Source of the DNA: Flammula alnicola
Taxonomy: Eukaryota > Basidiomycota > Agaricomycetes > Agaricales > Strophariaceae
DNA length: 64,000 nucleotides
Direction: 5' to 3'
Assembly: GCA_015499995.1 (NCBI GenBank)
Contig: JADNRV010000181.1
Location: 1-64,000 of the forward strand
The notes below the pieces were generated by a model that ran no database searches, was not told where the DNA came from, and saw only the letters and a program-made list of their open reading frames with translations. The position numbers and the translations under genes are program-made. This document shows, piece after piece, positions 48,082-59,036 of the stretch (the first letter of the stretch is position 1; every line of letters starts with the position of its first letter).

Positions 48082-48658
48082 GGTGACTTCAGAGGGATTC
48101 GAGAGAGGGAGGATGGCGATTCACTGCTTCAGTTTCAACCCTTTAACGAGCGAGAGTACCGAGAGTACCGCATTTGCGACTCGGACGGCACTGCTAATTG
48201 TAAGATTTGGATTGGAGCTGGAAAGAATCTACCCAGGTTGCCAAAGAAGCTTAAGCGGCCCCGAACCTAGTGCCTTGTAGGAAGAACGCGGTCGACCGGT
48301 GTGATTGACGATCGCGAAATCCCTTTCATGCTCCCCATTTCATGAGTTCCTTGAGGAATCTGAGAGCATTTCTCCCTACCGTGGTACTCCCTGGGATAGA
48401 CATAGATCCACTCATGAGTTGCTACGTTTCTGTCATGCCCAGAACTTTACGGGAAGACAAGTCATACTGTGAAATGACTCCAATACCCCCAAAGGTTGAT
48501 TCTGATGTGTCTATTCATAGCAAGGTCTGTTAGCCGGTTGGCACGCATATGGTTGGCTCGGACGAACATCCAGCCACTGGCAACCAGCTGGGAGATACAA
48601 ATCGCAGAGGTCAGGCCAATGTATAACGAAATGGACCCAAGTAATAAGGCATAGGGAT

Positions 48659-49369
48659 TCAATTCAATTTATTCCTTCCCTCATTCTTCCAATCGTCTAC
48701 CAGCATCCCCATGTAAATCGCGTCCTTCCACGCACCGTTCTGCCAGTTCGCCTTGCGTTGCCTTCCCTCGACAATGAAACCGCTGTAATTTTTATCGGAA
48801 GAAATAAACGCCACCCAGTATAATGGACAGCATCCGTATAGATAAAATGTACTCGTAACTCACCGTTGTTTATATATAGCAAGCGTCCCGTCATTTCCCT
48901 CTGAGTCTTTAACCGCCAAGAATATACGATGCATATTCAGGAAAGCGTAGTCGACCATAAACTGCGTAATCTTCGTCCCATAGCCCTTGTTCCAGAACTT
49001 TTTAGCGAGCGTGATGGCGCACTAGGTCGAATGTCAGTGACCGCGCTCCGCTCCTGCCCACAAAATGGCGGACCCAACAAACTCGGGCTCCGCCACCGAG
49101 GATGACCCGGAAGATGTCTCGCTAGGAGCTTCAGTGGATTTCGTTGTTTGGGAGGCGGCCGATGGAGGAAGCGTCTCGACGATGCAACACATCTCGTTTT
49201 TGTCGAGGTTTTCCTTATATTGCTCCCAAATTGCTCCCTTCTTTTCTCTCCTTGTGGAACAGGGAAGGCAACGTAAGCCCCGGCCGCGACATCTGCGTCG
49301 TTTTCAAGGGCGATTATGCTGTCTAGATCGGTGGCAGGTTTAAAGGCCGATATCTGGGAGCTCGAACAT
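48659..49369 (-). pseudogene. GNAT N-acetyltransferase, broken
   Basis: Starts with MFEL, then a deletion joins to FKPATDLDSIIALEND in a shifted frame. A second shift lies near EKRREQ, before KENLDKNEMCCIVET. TGA and TAG codons interrupt the stretch after GAERGH, before FWNKGYGTKITQFMVDYAF. The last exon is intact (GFIVEGRQRKANWQNGAW, DAIYMGML) and ends at 48659. The intron position equals that of the intact relatives. Confidence 0.82.
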
Positions 49370-50047
49370 AGCGAAAGTCAATCGACTATGCCTCGCTTTA
49401 AATGAGATAGCGTGGTGATTTGCCGAGGAGGGAAAAATGGGATGACGACTGATGACGACGGGAGAATTGGGGTTGAATCCCGCGAGCTGCAACTTATATA
49501 ACTTCGTTTTTGAAGACGGAGTCTGCTGCCAGTGCGGTGTCTTGCCTGAAGTTGAACGAAAGATTTACTGACGGTACGCCGAAGTAATGTTTACTTCAAG
49601 AATTCAAGTGATGGCTGCATTCCAAAGCAAAGTAGAAGAACCTGAGATCTTGGTCATTTGATCACCCAGCATCTACGCGCTGTGCACTCACATATCATTT
49701 GATGAAACAGCCATGAGAGCCGTAGCCTTGTGAAATACGCACCCCATGGGCCCAACACTGGGTGCCAGTGGAGAATTAACGACTCGAGAAAGAAAGGACC
49801 GACGCGTCCGTAATACTAACTTGAACTTGGAGGTGAATGTCCAGACGTGAGAACTTCGGATGACCAAGCAAATATGAAAACGAGCATTCAAAACGGAGGC
49901 GACCTACTCTGTTCATGTAAATCTCTCTTTCATCGTCGCTTTATTATAAATAAATTTTCTTTCAATGACATTATATATTGGCAAAAAATTGTTTAATGGG
50001 ATTCATCTAGCATTAATAAAATGCTTAAAAAAGTGATTCATGGACAA
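49370..50047. other. intergenic before tRNA-Asp
   Basis: No gene is recognised. The stretch becomes AT-rich near 49935-50030. Confidence 0.5.
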
Positions 50048-50134
50048 CTCTCTGTCTGGGAGTCGAACCCAGCTTTCGCGCGTACTCTCGGTTATTATGA
50101 CAAGCGCGTGTACTAACCGATATACTAACAAAGA
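50048..50134 (-). tRNA. tRNA-Asp(GTC) with 15-base intron
   Basis: Read on the minus strand, the acceptor stem TCTTTGT pairs with ACAGAGA (one G-T pair). The anticodon stem CGCGC/GCGCG encloses TTGTCA, then a 15-base intron, then C. The T arm is CTGGG TTCGACT CCCAG, and the discriminator base is G. Anticodon GTC reads Asp codons. The intron sits one base 3' of the anticodon, the standard place for nuclear tRNA introns. Without the intron the tRNA is 72 bases. Confidence 0.88.
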
Positions 50135-50269
50135 CATATCATGTCTTACGCATAAAACTAGAAGTTCTAACTGTTGAGAATATCGTTTGAGTTTGAAACT
50201 GACGTGACTTATAGCAGGCGCATGGGTCTGGCTATAGCTACTCTATATAATAAAGCAATCCATCTCAGC

Positions 50270-52591
50270 CTAATCTGCCGCACCCTGCTTCGCTTCCAGT
50301 GCCTCCCTCAGACCCCCTTGTCCTATCCCTCCTTCACCTACGACAGCTTGCACGGCTGCTGCCAGTCCACTCTGCAATGGCTCTGACTCCACTGAATCTT
50401 CTGTGCGTGCGCTTAGGGGTGGCTCGAGCTCCACCGGTACGTCCGTCATGGGTACGTCCGTCATGGGTACGACCCACTCCATGTCGATGTCGACGTCGAT
50501 GATGGCACTGCCAAGCCCAAGGGGGAAGTCGAGGTCTTTGCGGGTAAGGGAGAAGGTTGTTTTTAGGGAGGCAGGCGAGGGGGACGTTGATGTTGATGTT
50601 GATGTCATGTTGGAAGGGGAGGGAGCAGGAGAAGGGGGCGGTTGCAGCATGTGGAACATAGGTATGAACCAGAACCATCCAATAAACACCTGTTGTAGTG
50701 AATCGAGAATCATTGTTACTTGCTTCCACGAAATTGACACAGAAATGAATTCAGAAACCCACCTGTCCAACATAAAGTTTCACCCTGAGCTCTCTCCCCG
50801 CATCCAAAACGATACCTTTATCCAAATTAGCACCGACAAGGGCATCTTCAGGTATATTCAAATCCAGCGAAGTCGTGGTGACATCGTTCATCGAATTTGC
50901 TTCGGAGTGCGACATGCCAGTCGCGTCCGCATGTTGGGCAATCACCTTGGGGGTCTCCTGGTGTTCGTGGTGAGCATCTGCGGCCTTTGCATGCAGCTCA
51001 TGCTTAAGCCCCTGCCAGTGTCCTTCTGATAGTGGACAGAGGGTGTATACGTGGATTTTTTCTCCCTAAAAATGGAAAGGTGAGTCGAACGAAACTCACA
51101 AAAAAAAATAAGGAAGGAGAAGAGATAGAGATAACTACGAACCTTTTCGTCAACAACCATCTCCTCTGACCCGTTGACAACACCCAGCCTTGCAAAACTC
51201 CTCACCATCTTTCCCTTATCCCACTTGCCGCTATTGAAAGCCTGACTCGGGACCTCTTCTTCCGTTGATTCTCCATGGGACAGATGTTCCGACCCGTGCC
51301 GCTTCTTCCCTAAGTGGCCGTCAGGATCGCGTGTGTGCGCCTCCCACTCTTCGAGGAGGTCAACGAGGCGGTCGTCGTACCGCGCTAGTGACGCCCAGAC
51401 CTGGCTCTGGGGTGTCGGACTTGAACCACTGCCAGCAGTCGGTCCCTTGGCCATGCTCGTCTTCTCAATGACCATGTTCGCCGCGCGGACAACACCCATC
51501 TTCATGCCCGACGTCTCTCGCATCCGGAGCTTCAGCTGGGTCAAGCGCACCTTCGGTCTCGGCTCCGTGCTCCTCTTAAATGTTAACGTTGGGTCCAGCT
51601 GCGTCGTTGAGGTCGGTGTCACAGCCCACATATCTTTCGGTGCCTCATGTGCGAGCAGCAACGCCCAATAATACAGAAACCGTCGCTGACTTGGGATGCT
51701 CACGCCTTGCTTCACTTTGCCTGCCTTCGCAGGGTCCTTCTCCGAGGGCGGCTTCATTCGACGCGCCGTATGTAGATCCAGGACGCCTTTCAGTGCGTCT
51801 GTGAACGATTTCTCGGGGTTTGGTGTTGTCGATCTAGGTGAGGAGGCTCCGGTGTCGACGTCCAGAATACCGTCTGTGTCCGACCGCACGGGTTTCTCGA
51901 AGAGGGGCGACTCGGACAGCGGATTAATGGAAATTCCGGCAGATAGTTGGTTCTCGTCGTCGGAGGGAAGAGCATCGATGGTACTTTCCATACGCCTTTT
52001 CGCCCATTCCTTCGCTGTGTAGCTGCGTTCGAGTTGCGGAGGCATGGGGCTGTCGTCCAGTGAGAGAAGGTATGCGCACGCCATCGTTCCAGAACGGCCC
52101 TTGCCAGCTTTGCAATGCAGGACGGCCACGCGATCTGGGGAGCCTTTTAGCCAGACGTCCATCTCCCTCGCGACGAGCGGCATCATGGCAAGTGGAGGCG
52201 CACTGGAAATCGTTCAACATACGTTCGTGAACTCCTGATATGCACTCACTGATGATCCGGAAACGGATATCGACTGACGCGCCCTTCAAATTCATCCGCG
52301 TCGTACGAGTTCTCCTTGATCGGACAAAAGTTGAAGACCCAGTAGTTCTTCCCGTGTCGGTGCTCGAGAAATCGGATGGCATCTTCCCTACGATTGCGGT
52401 ACAGGCCTTCAATTCCTGAGGCTGGATAGCCCATAATTATAACTTGGTCCGTTACATAGACCAAATCTACACTACCGGTCAGAGTTGTCTAAAGCTCCAA
52501 ATCCAATTCACATACCCAGCTCGACGTTGAGGTTGTGGTCTTTGAATCTGGCCTTGTTCCCTGATACAAGTCGGCGAATGTAGTCTGTCAT
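50270..52591 (-). CDS. PTEN-like phosphatidylinositol 3,4,5-trisphosphate 3-phosphatase
   Basis: Starts MTDYIRRLVSGNKARF at 52591, the usual PTEN N-terminus with its basic lipid-binding motif. The phosphatase domain has FPDHHAPPL (Asp98) and the P-loop HCKAGKGRSG with catalytic Cys130; both inner Lys residues that favour the acidic inositol lipid are present. A Ser/Pro-rich linker follows, then a C2-like segment (KIHVYTL, ... IVLDAGRELRVKLYV). The last exon continues through a low-complexity tail ending EALEAKQGAAD at 50270. Introns are short (e.g. after FPDH and after VELG). It removes the 3-phosphate of PIP3 and so opposes PI3-kinase signalling at the plasma membrane. The tail contains a duplicated PMTDV unit. 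The large insert between phosphatase and C2 parts is longer than in animal PTEN. Confidence 0.9.
50436..50465. repeat. two copies of a 15-base unit in the PTEN tail
   Basis: GGTACGTCCGTCATG occurs twice in a row, in frame with the minus-strand gene, encoding PMTDV twice. Confidence 0.85.
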
Positions 52592-52978
52592 TGTGGTGGT
52601 AGAAAGGAGAAAAGCAGGGAGGAGGTAAGTGGGAGACTGAGAGTTCGGTTTGAGCAAAGTCGGTTTGTGACGTCACAGGAGCACTTGGGCTAGGCCCACT
52701 GAGTACACCATCTCATCACTTTTGCTCACTCTATCCTCAGCAGCTATGTAAATATACATTTAGTGCATGCGCACATCGTATTTAACTTGCTCAATGTTCA
52801 TATGCCATAGATGGCGCAAAAGAAGAGAGAGTCGACCTTCTTTCCATCTGGGCGCCAGTTTCATTTTCGAAGTTCGAACAAGATCACCAAGTTGACGCTC
52901 AATGTTTTCTCTCGTTCAAGACGAAAGAAAATGGTTTCCAAAAGAATACAATGTCATAATTTGGTGATTACTGAATTT
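52592..52978. other. intergenic between PTEN and GNAT
   Basis: Promoter of the PTEN-like gene. No feature is recognised. Confidence 0.5.
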
Positions 52979-53589
52979 CTAAGCTTCCAAACTTCTTCTC
53001 TCTGCCCATTCTTCTTGCAGAACACCCATGTGGATGTTGTCCTGCCATGAGCCATTAGTCCACCTTGCTTTGCGCGATCGAACTTCCTCAACGAATCCAC
53101 TTTATAGTATGCAGCATGCGAGTCATCAGGAAAGTATCGAACTAAAATCGAAAGCACGTACATTTTTTTGTAGACCGCTGCCGCTCGTTCATTCTCCTCA
53201 TGTACAATGAGGGATACGCGGTGCATATTGAGCGAGATGAACGCATAGTCCACCATAAACTTCATCACTTCCGTTCCATAGCCATTATTCCAATACTCTG
53301 GAAGAAACCCGATTCCCACATTCGTATCCCGATTTCCTGGCTCCTCCTTTTGTTGGAAGTTGATGAATCCAATGAAGGCCGAGTCTGGGTCGGCGTCTAA
53401 GAGCTCGACAATACAAAACATAATGGCTTTGTCGACGGCCTTATTCACGTACTCTACCGACATTGTCCTTGGGACAGGGAATAGTGAATTCATTAATGGC
53501 GCCACATATCGGTTATTCGTCAGGCGAAGTAGGTTATCGAGGTCGGACGGGCGACAGGCACGAAGGCGGAGTCGTTCTGTGACGAACAT
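52979..53589 (-). CDS. GNAT-family N-acetyltransferase, RimJ/RimL-like
   Basis: Exons 53162-53589 and 52979-53099 (intron 53100-53161) give 549 bases (182 aa). N-terminus MFVTERLRLRACRPSDLDNLL; core FIGFINFQQKEEPGNRD, then NNGYGTEVMKFMVDYAF and MHRVSLIVHEENERAAAVYKK. Exon 2 gives IGFVEEVRSRKARW with WQDNIHMGVLQEEW. This is the typical acetyl-CoA-dependent transferase fold; the acceptor is unknown. It is closest in this window to the broken plus-strand gene at 57508 (same MFVTERL start). Without splicing the frame reads on into nonsense, so the intron is needed for the conserved end. Confidence 0.87.
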
Positions 53590-54414
53590 GGAGCTTACCT
53601 TGTTGGAGGGGTCTCCTCTTCAGAGATTTGTTAAAATATGAAGGCGAAGCTGCGGAAAGGGGGTATTTGAGGGGTTCTAATAGCTGCGCGCTACGCAGTT
53701 ACTGTAGGTCAAAATTATCTGCCCCAGAACAGTGTACACAGTGTCAGTGGCTTGAAATCAGCCGATACCTACGGACTCAATTTCTAATTTTACCATCCAG
53801 GATCTTCCAAGAACTCGATGATGCAGAACATATGTGGGCTTTCGACGAATTTCCTCGTCTCATCTTCCGAGGTGCTGCGGTGGCCCGAAGACTGATTACA
53901 ATCACAATGTGACTCGACCGCAGACTCAACTATCTCTCTAGATTCGGGAGCTTGTGGGATGGAGCAAGGCAAACGCTTAGGCCTTTAGGAATTATCCAAC
54001 GTCTATTTTTGTCGTAGATCGTTGACGCGTCCGCACTGCTGTAACTGGCCATGGGATGCCCCTCCTGTCTTTCTTAAACGACTACGTATACGTCCTTGTT
54101 CCGCTGGAACATCGATTGCATCGCACTTAAGAAAGAAAACGAGCTATCGCCTAGGAGTGACTGGCGGGGCAAATAAACCTGTATCAGTTAGTACAAGCGC
54201 CCGTCATTGTCGCCAACATATGTACCTTGAAAAAAATTGCACGCCCATACGCTGTGTTCGACTCCTGTACCTTCGGGAGACCTTAAACTTTTGCATTATT
54301 CTTCGTTCCACAGAAGAACGAGCAATACCCAACTTTTCTCCATTACGAGTACGCACATTTCAAAGGCTGTGTTCTAGGCAGATCCAAACTGTATTCTTTG
54401 AGCATAAAAAACTT
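53590..54414. other. intergenic with a small GNAT fragment
   Basis: Apart from the fragment at 53806-53877, no gene is recognised in this stretch before the second tRNA. Confidence 0.5.
53806..53877 (-). pseudogene. short GNAT gene fragment
   Basis: About 70 bases reading EDETRKFVESPHMFCIIEFLED on the minus strand, nearly identical to part of the broken GNAT gene at about 57635-57705 (plus). Nothing of the gene continues on either side. Confidence 0.8.
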
Positions 54415-54513
54415 CTCTCTGTCTGGGAGTCGAACCCAGCTTTCGCGCGGTCAGCATTAACGTCTTTCTGGTGATATGACAGGCGCGTGTACTAACCGAT
54501 ATACTAACAAAGA
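54415..54513 (-). tRNA. tRNA-Asp(GTC) with 27-base intron
   Basis: Same acceptor, D, anticodon and T arms as the tRNA at 50048, with anticodon loop CTGTCA instead of TTGTCA and a 27-base intron of unrelated sequence at the same place. Discriminator base G. Mature length is 72 bases. Confidence 0.88.
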
Positions 54514-54994
54514 CTATACCCTGTTTTCCTCGAGACTGACAAGATGGGGAGCACCTTGGGACCGAGTTCTAACACGGGAGGTACGTGCAGTTATGTATGG
54601 CCATGAGCTGAATACTTTCCAAGTGCATGAACTCAATATGGAAATAAATTAACCATGAATGGGAGTAACGGTCATGAATAAGGAATTCTGGTGGACAGTA
54701 AGTAGTATACTATATCCGTGTCGTACATTCACAAGTAATGTGCTAATTAGACAACACTGCCAGTGCAAAGATCTACTATCTCGTAACCAGCATGAAATCA
54801 AATAACATCGCCAAGCCTCGCTCGCAGTCCGACGTCGAATATAAATACGAATATGGATACGGATATGGATATGGATGCGCAAAAAAGAAATCGGGGAAAG
54901 TTGAAGGAACGTGAGTGTTTTCAAATTTCAAGTTGTTGTCACAGTTGGGGTTGGTGAAAGTTGTGATGGTGATACCGGTGGTGTCGCGATAGCA
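54514..54994. other. intergenic, 3' flank of cyclin B
   Basis: Contains a short run of GGATAT(G) repeats at about 54855-54880. No gene is seen. Confidence 0.5.
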
Positions 54995-56871
54995 TTATGG
55001 TTTAGCGGCCTCGACGTTGCCTTCATCTTTCTCATTAGATTGTGCTTGTTTAGCCGCGGAGAGTTCGCGATGATGCCGGATCTCATCCTTGATATCGATT
55101 AAGTCTTTCTTGAGGTTCACGTCCCCGTTCTCGGGCCAGCGTTCCAAGCTCCATTGGCGCATGTAGGTGCTGCACTGCAATCCCATGAAGACGATATCAG
55201 AAGTCGTTAAGGTCAGTAAGAGCAAGGAAGCTCACCCTATAGTACCGCTTGTGCGCGTACTTTTTGTACAGCGATTCGTGTTGAACAGGATCGGTGATGA
55301 TGTACTCCAACATAATGGTGGCCACTGGGATGAGTTCCTTCTCCGCATAAGTGGTATAGTGCTCGAGGTTGGCAGTCTGAATCATCAAGAAGGAAGAACA
55401 ATAGCGCGTCAATCATCACAATATAGGGAGCAGGATGTGTCCACCCACCCATTCCTCCCGGCCTAAGGTCAACCTGGCAAGCCACATCGAAGCAGCTGAG
55501 AGCAAAGATGGTACCATACCAATCAAGCGCCTCTCGACACAAGCCACTTCAAGCAAATACTTGGCAATGGTTCGCGCATGGACTTCGCAGTCGTCTGCCT
55601 TACTAGCACGCCTTAACCAGCCCATTGGACCAGGCGCCCGGAGATCCCAATCAAGGGTTCTCAAGATGTACCTCTCGGCCTTGAGGATCTCCTCGACGGT
55701 ATACTGGTCAGCGGCGAGGTACGCGATCTCTTTGACGGACGGTGAGTAGGTCTCTTCAAATTTAGTCGCAATAAAGAAGCAGGCGAGGCCGACAAGCTGG
55801 ACCTTCGAGATGGAGATGGGACGAGAACCAAGGAAACGGTCGAGGATATTCACACAGAGGAAAAACGACTCGGATAGGAGGTTGAACCGGGCATGGACCT
55901 GGAGGAGCCAGTCGATCAGCACACCGCGGTGTTCCCAGGTAATTTCCGCTTGGTCTTTCATGTAGTCTGGATTGGGCATCGTAGCCAACTAGACATATAT
56001 GAGTTAAAATGAAAGCATTGTGACGGAAGACATGTACCTCGATTTCCTTCAAGTACACGCAGACATCCGCGACGTATTCGCTGACCATGAGCGGGTCGTC
56101 CCAGTCTTCCGCGTCCAAGTCATCCCACAGTTGGACATTGGACGACGAAGGCTCGACAGCCTCGAGTTCCGAGGCAACCTTGTCTGCTTCTGCTTGAGAA
56201 TCGTCCACACATTTTGCGTGGATGACGGGCTTCTCGTCGGTATGACGTCTCTTGAACACGCGTCCCGTTTCTTCGTCTTTGTGCGGCTCGTCGACTTCCA
56301 TCTTCTCTTGTATATGCTCGATTGTGGGCTTTGCATCGATGGTGACCTCTGTCTCCGTCTTGGACACGGTGGTGCTCTCGCTCGGAGCCCTGGCCACCAG
56401 ACGCCTGGAGGCAGCAATGCCGGCCAAGCGTCTGGCCGGGGGTTTAACAACCGTTTTCTGTTTTGCCGCTGCGGCTTCCTTCAACTTTTCCGTCGTCGTC
56501 TCCTTGCCCTTGCCGGCAGGGACAGCAGCCTTTGCCTTGTTGTTGCCGACCAGCCCAGTAACCTCCACCAACACTTCCCTCTTCCTCTTCACACCCGTCT
56601 CCTTCTCATCCTTTCCGGTCTCCACGGTTTTGGCCTTCGAAGCCGCTGTAGATGCTGTGGCACGGGTGGTCGCGGAAGTGGCCGTGGTGCCACCTCCCAA
56701 CACCGATTTTACGCGTGAGGTGACAATTCTCGACGGTCGTGCGTTGGCATTTTCGTTATCCTTGGTAGAACGTGCCACCCTCGTCGTCCTCCTCACCTAG
56801 ACAAATACGATGCCCAGTCAAGACTTGTTTCATTAAAGACGGTGCATAAACTTACTGGGATGGAGGACATC
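54995..56871 (-). CDS. G2/mitotic-specific cyclin B
   Basis: Exons 56857-56871, 56038-56796, 55449-55988, 55236-55376 and 54995-55174 give 1635 bases (544 aa), starting MSSIPVRRTTRV. The first exon has only 15 bases. Residues 1-240 are a disordered Lys/Ala/Thr-rich region. A cyclin N box follows (SEYVADVCVYLKEIE, HRGVLIDWLLQVHARFNL, FIATKFEE), then a cyclin C box (YILRTLDWDLRAPGPMGWLRR, YTTYAEKELIPVATIMLEY, HESLYKKYAHKRYY). It binds and activates Cdk1 for entry into mitosis. The C-terminal extension is charged (ending EGNVEAAKP). I see no textbook RxxLxxxxN destruction box; REVLVEVTG and KDNENAN are the closest candidates for an APC/C signal. Confidence 0.93.
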
Positions 56872-57507
56872 TTCCTCCGTCTCGGAGAATCAGTAATAGT
56901 AGGCGAATGTTAAGCTATGGTTGGAGGTGTCGCAGAGTGTCAGAAATGAGAGGAAATGTCCAGGTGATGATGAGAGCAGGAACAAGGCTTGCAAATGAAT
57001 TTGAATGGTCAAATTTGGATAGAAAAATACAAGTGCAAATAAGTGGGACGCGTTGATCACGTGGGCGCGCGTCGCGTATTAATTGGAAATTGCATCTCTT
57101 GTCTCCTGTTCGTGCCATGAGGTATATCCTGGAGACACATAATAATGAATAAGTTCAGCTCTCTTTATTACTAAGTATCCTAATTTTTTATTTTAAAAAC
57201 GAGAATCTACACCTACAGAATTCCATTTTCGTACTACGTCCCTGCCAGATGGCATTTCAAAGAACCAAAAGACTATGACAGTGCAACCAACCTTCGTGCC
57301 ATCTATCCTGTGTGAAAGAGTTGAGTACGATAGGCTACCCGCAGCCGCAGCAGTACGGAGGCATAATCAACAATCTCTGACCCATTAGGTAAAACTAGTG
57401 GTTGGATATAATTCCTATTGTTAGACTGTGATTCTAATCGATATTTCACCATTATGTGAACTGCAATTCGCCGGTTGCAGGATAAGATCAAAAATACTGC
57501 ACCTTCA
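56872..57507. other. intergenic before broken GNAT
   Basis: Promoter of cyclin B on the left, AT-rich on the right. No gene is recognised. Confidence 0.5.
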
Positions 57508-57950
57508 ATGTTCGTTACAGAAAGACTTCAATTTTGCACCTATCGAAACTCAGACATGGATGCGCTCCTTGGTATATCCAACAACCAATACCTCACACCT
57601 TTAACGACCATGCATTTCCCTGTTCTGCGCATCACCTTGGAAGATGAGACGAGGAAATTCGTCGAAAGCCCACATATGTTCTGCATCATCGAGCTTTTGG
57701 AAGATATTCTTCGTTCATTGGGTTCATCACTTTCAAGAAAAAGGCAGAGCCAGGAAATCAAGACACAAACTACATGATTTCGTTGTATGAGAACTACTGG
57801 AACAAGCGCTATGGACCGGAAGTCATCAGATTTATGGTTGACTACGCAGCACACTTTCCTTAACCTGAACATGCACTGGATCTCTCAGGGTTTTCAAGGA
57901 TAATATTAATGAGAGAGTGATGTGAGTCTATAAGAAATCGTGCGTACTCT
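57508..57950 (+). pseudogene. GNAT N-acetyltransferase, broken
   Basis: MFVTERLQFCTYRNSDMDALL starts well and the frame runs through DETRKFVESPHMFCIIELLED. It then must shift to reach FIGFITFKKKAEPGNQD and NKRYGPEVIRFMVDYA. A TAA follows in the next lines, and the LNMHWIS segment lies in another frame. The exon 2 end (GFVEE...) is not found. It is related to the intact gene at 52979-53589. Confidence 0.8.
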
Positions 57951-59036
57951 TCAGGTGCAAGTCCCTCGCTTGAATTGTTTACTCAAATGTCCTATTCTTC
58001 CGGTTACTGGTAGCAGATTTTCAAGATGAATGGGCGGAGAACAGAGTGTCTGTGACGCTTTAAATGTTTATCACCATCACATATTGTTGCCGTCGAGGCG
58101 AGTTGACCTCAAGTTGGAATTCGACTCGCCTCGAAATCAGGGCAACTCGTATCAACTCGTTAATGTCCACCAGCCGGCAGCCGTTTCCGATTGACAGAGA
58201 CACCTGCACCGCGCGGCGCGAACTGCACTATCTGCTAGTCCTAAGTCAACGAGTCGCCTCGAGGTACCTCGACGAGTTGACACCCACCGGACCTGGGCAT
58301 GAACACGTCTCGTTGCGTTCCAGCCATTCAAGCGCCTTCCACTTGTTGTACACGATTCGTACCCGCTAATGTACATTATGTTATTGAATATATTTCTTGA
58401 CCTTTTAAAACGAATCATCCCGCTGTGGCAGTGCAGATGAGATAGCGATAGGACGGGATTACATAACATAGATTAGGGCGATCTCCGGTAGTGCCATGCA
58501 CTCATCTGTCCACCACGTTCCGGATTGGTCTGCTCCACCGCAAACACCGCTTTGTCAAGAAACTGCTGCACGGCTACCTGCCAGAAAGAGTCATCAAAAT
58601 TTCGAGTTGATGAGTTGTTCACCTCGACTCGCCTCGCCTTGCCTCAACGGCAACACTACAACCGCTTACCCAGACAAGCAGGTAAGCATCGCTTAGGTCG
58701 CTACCGTGAGCTCCCCTATTCAATCATAATGAATATCAGCTTACGTCTCAATGCATTGTCTAATAGGGTGTTCGGTATAAACGGATCCGATTTGATTACC
58801 AAACGGATTAGAAACAGATGGATGAACTCAACCAGCACGTCGACGCAGTAGCGTCTAGTGCACTGACATTGCCTATATGGAACAGGTTCACGAAAGATTC
58901 GGCTTTACCAGACAATTCACAAAGGGCCATAAATAGCTCAGGAAAGGCGGTTGCAAGAGCAAGCAACTTTTAACAATCCCCCGATAATTCACCATATTCA
59001 CCACGCCATAACTGCACCACCGCCACGACTAGGAAC
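57951..59036. other. intergenic with degenerate repeats
   Basis: 58060-58660 holds scattered GAGTTGA, CGACTCGCCTCG and GAGTCGCCTCGAGG motifs on both strands, probably an old mobile element. At 58766-58794 a GGGTGTTCGGTATAAACGGAT stretch resembles one at 62714-62745. Promoter of the NmrA-like gene on the right. No gene is recognised. Confidence 0.4.

Noticed and set aside
50403..51029. 208-codon plus-strand frame
   Set aside because: Antisense to the PTEN-like last exons; low-complexity composition and no recognisable domain.
56020..56718. 232-codon plus-strand frame within the cyclin B gene
   Set aside because: Shadow of the cyclin exon on the other strand; the cyclin reading has two conserved cyclin boxes and good splice sites.
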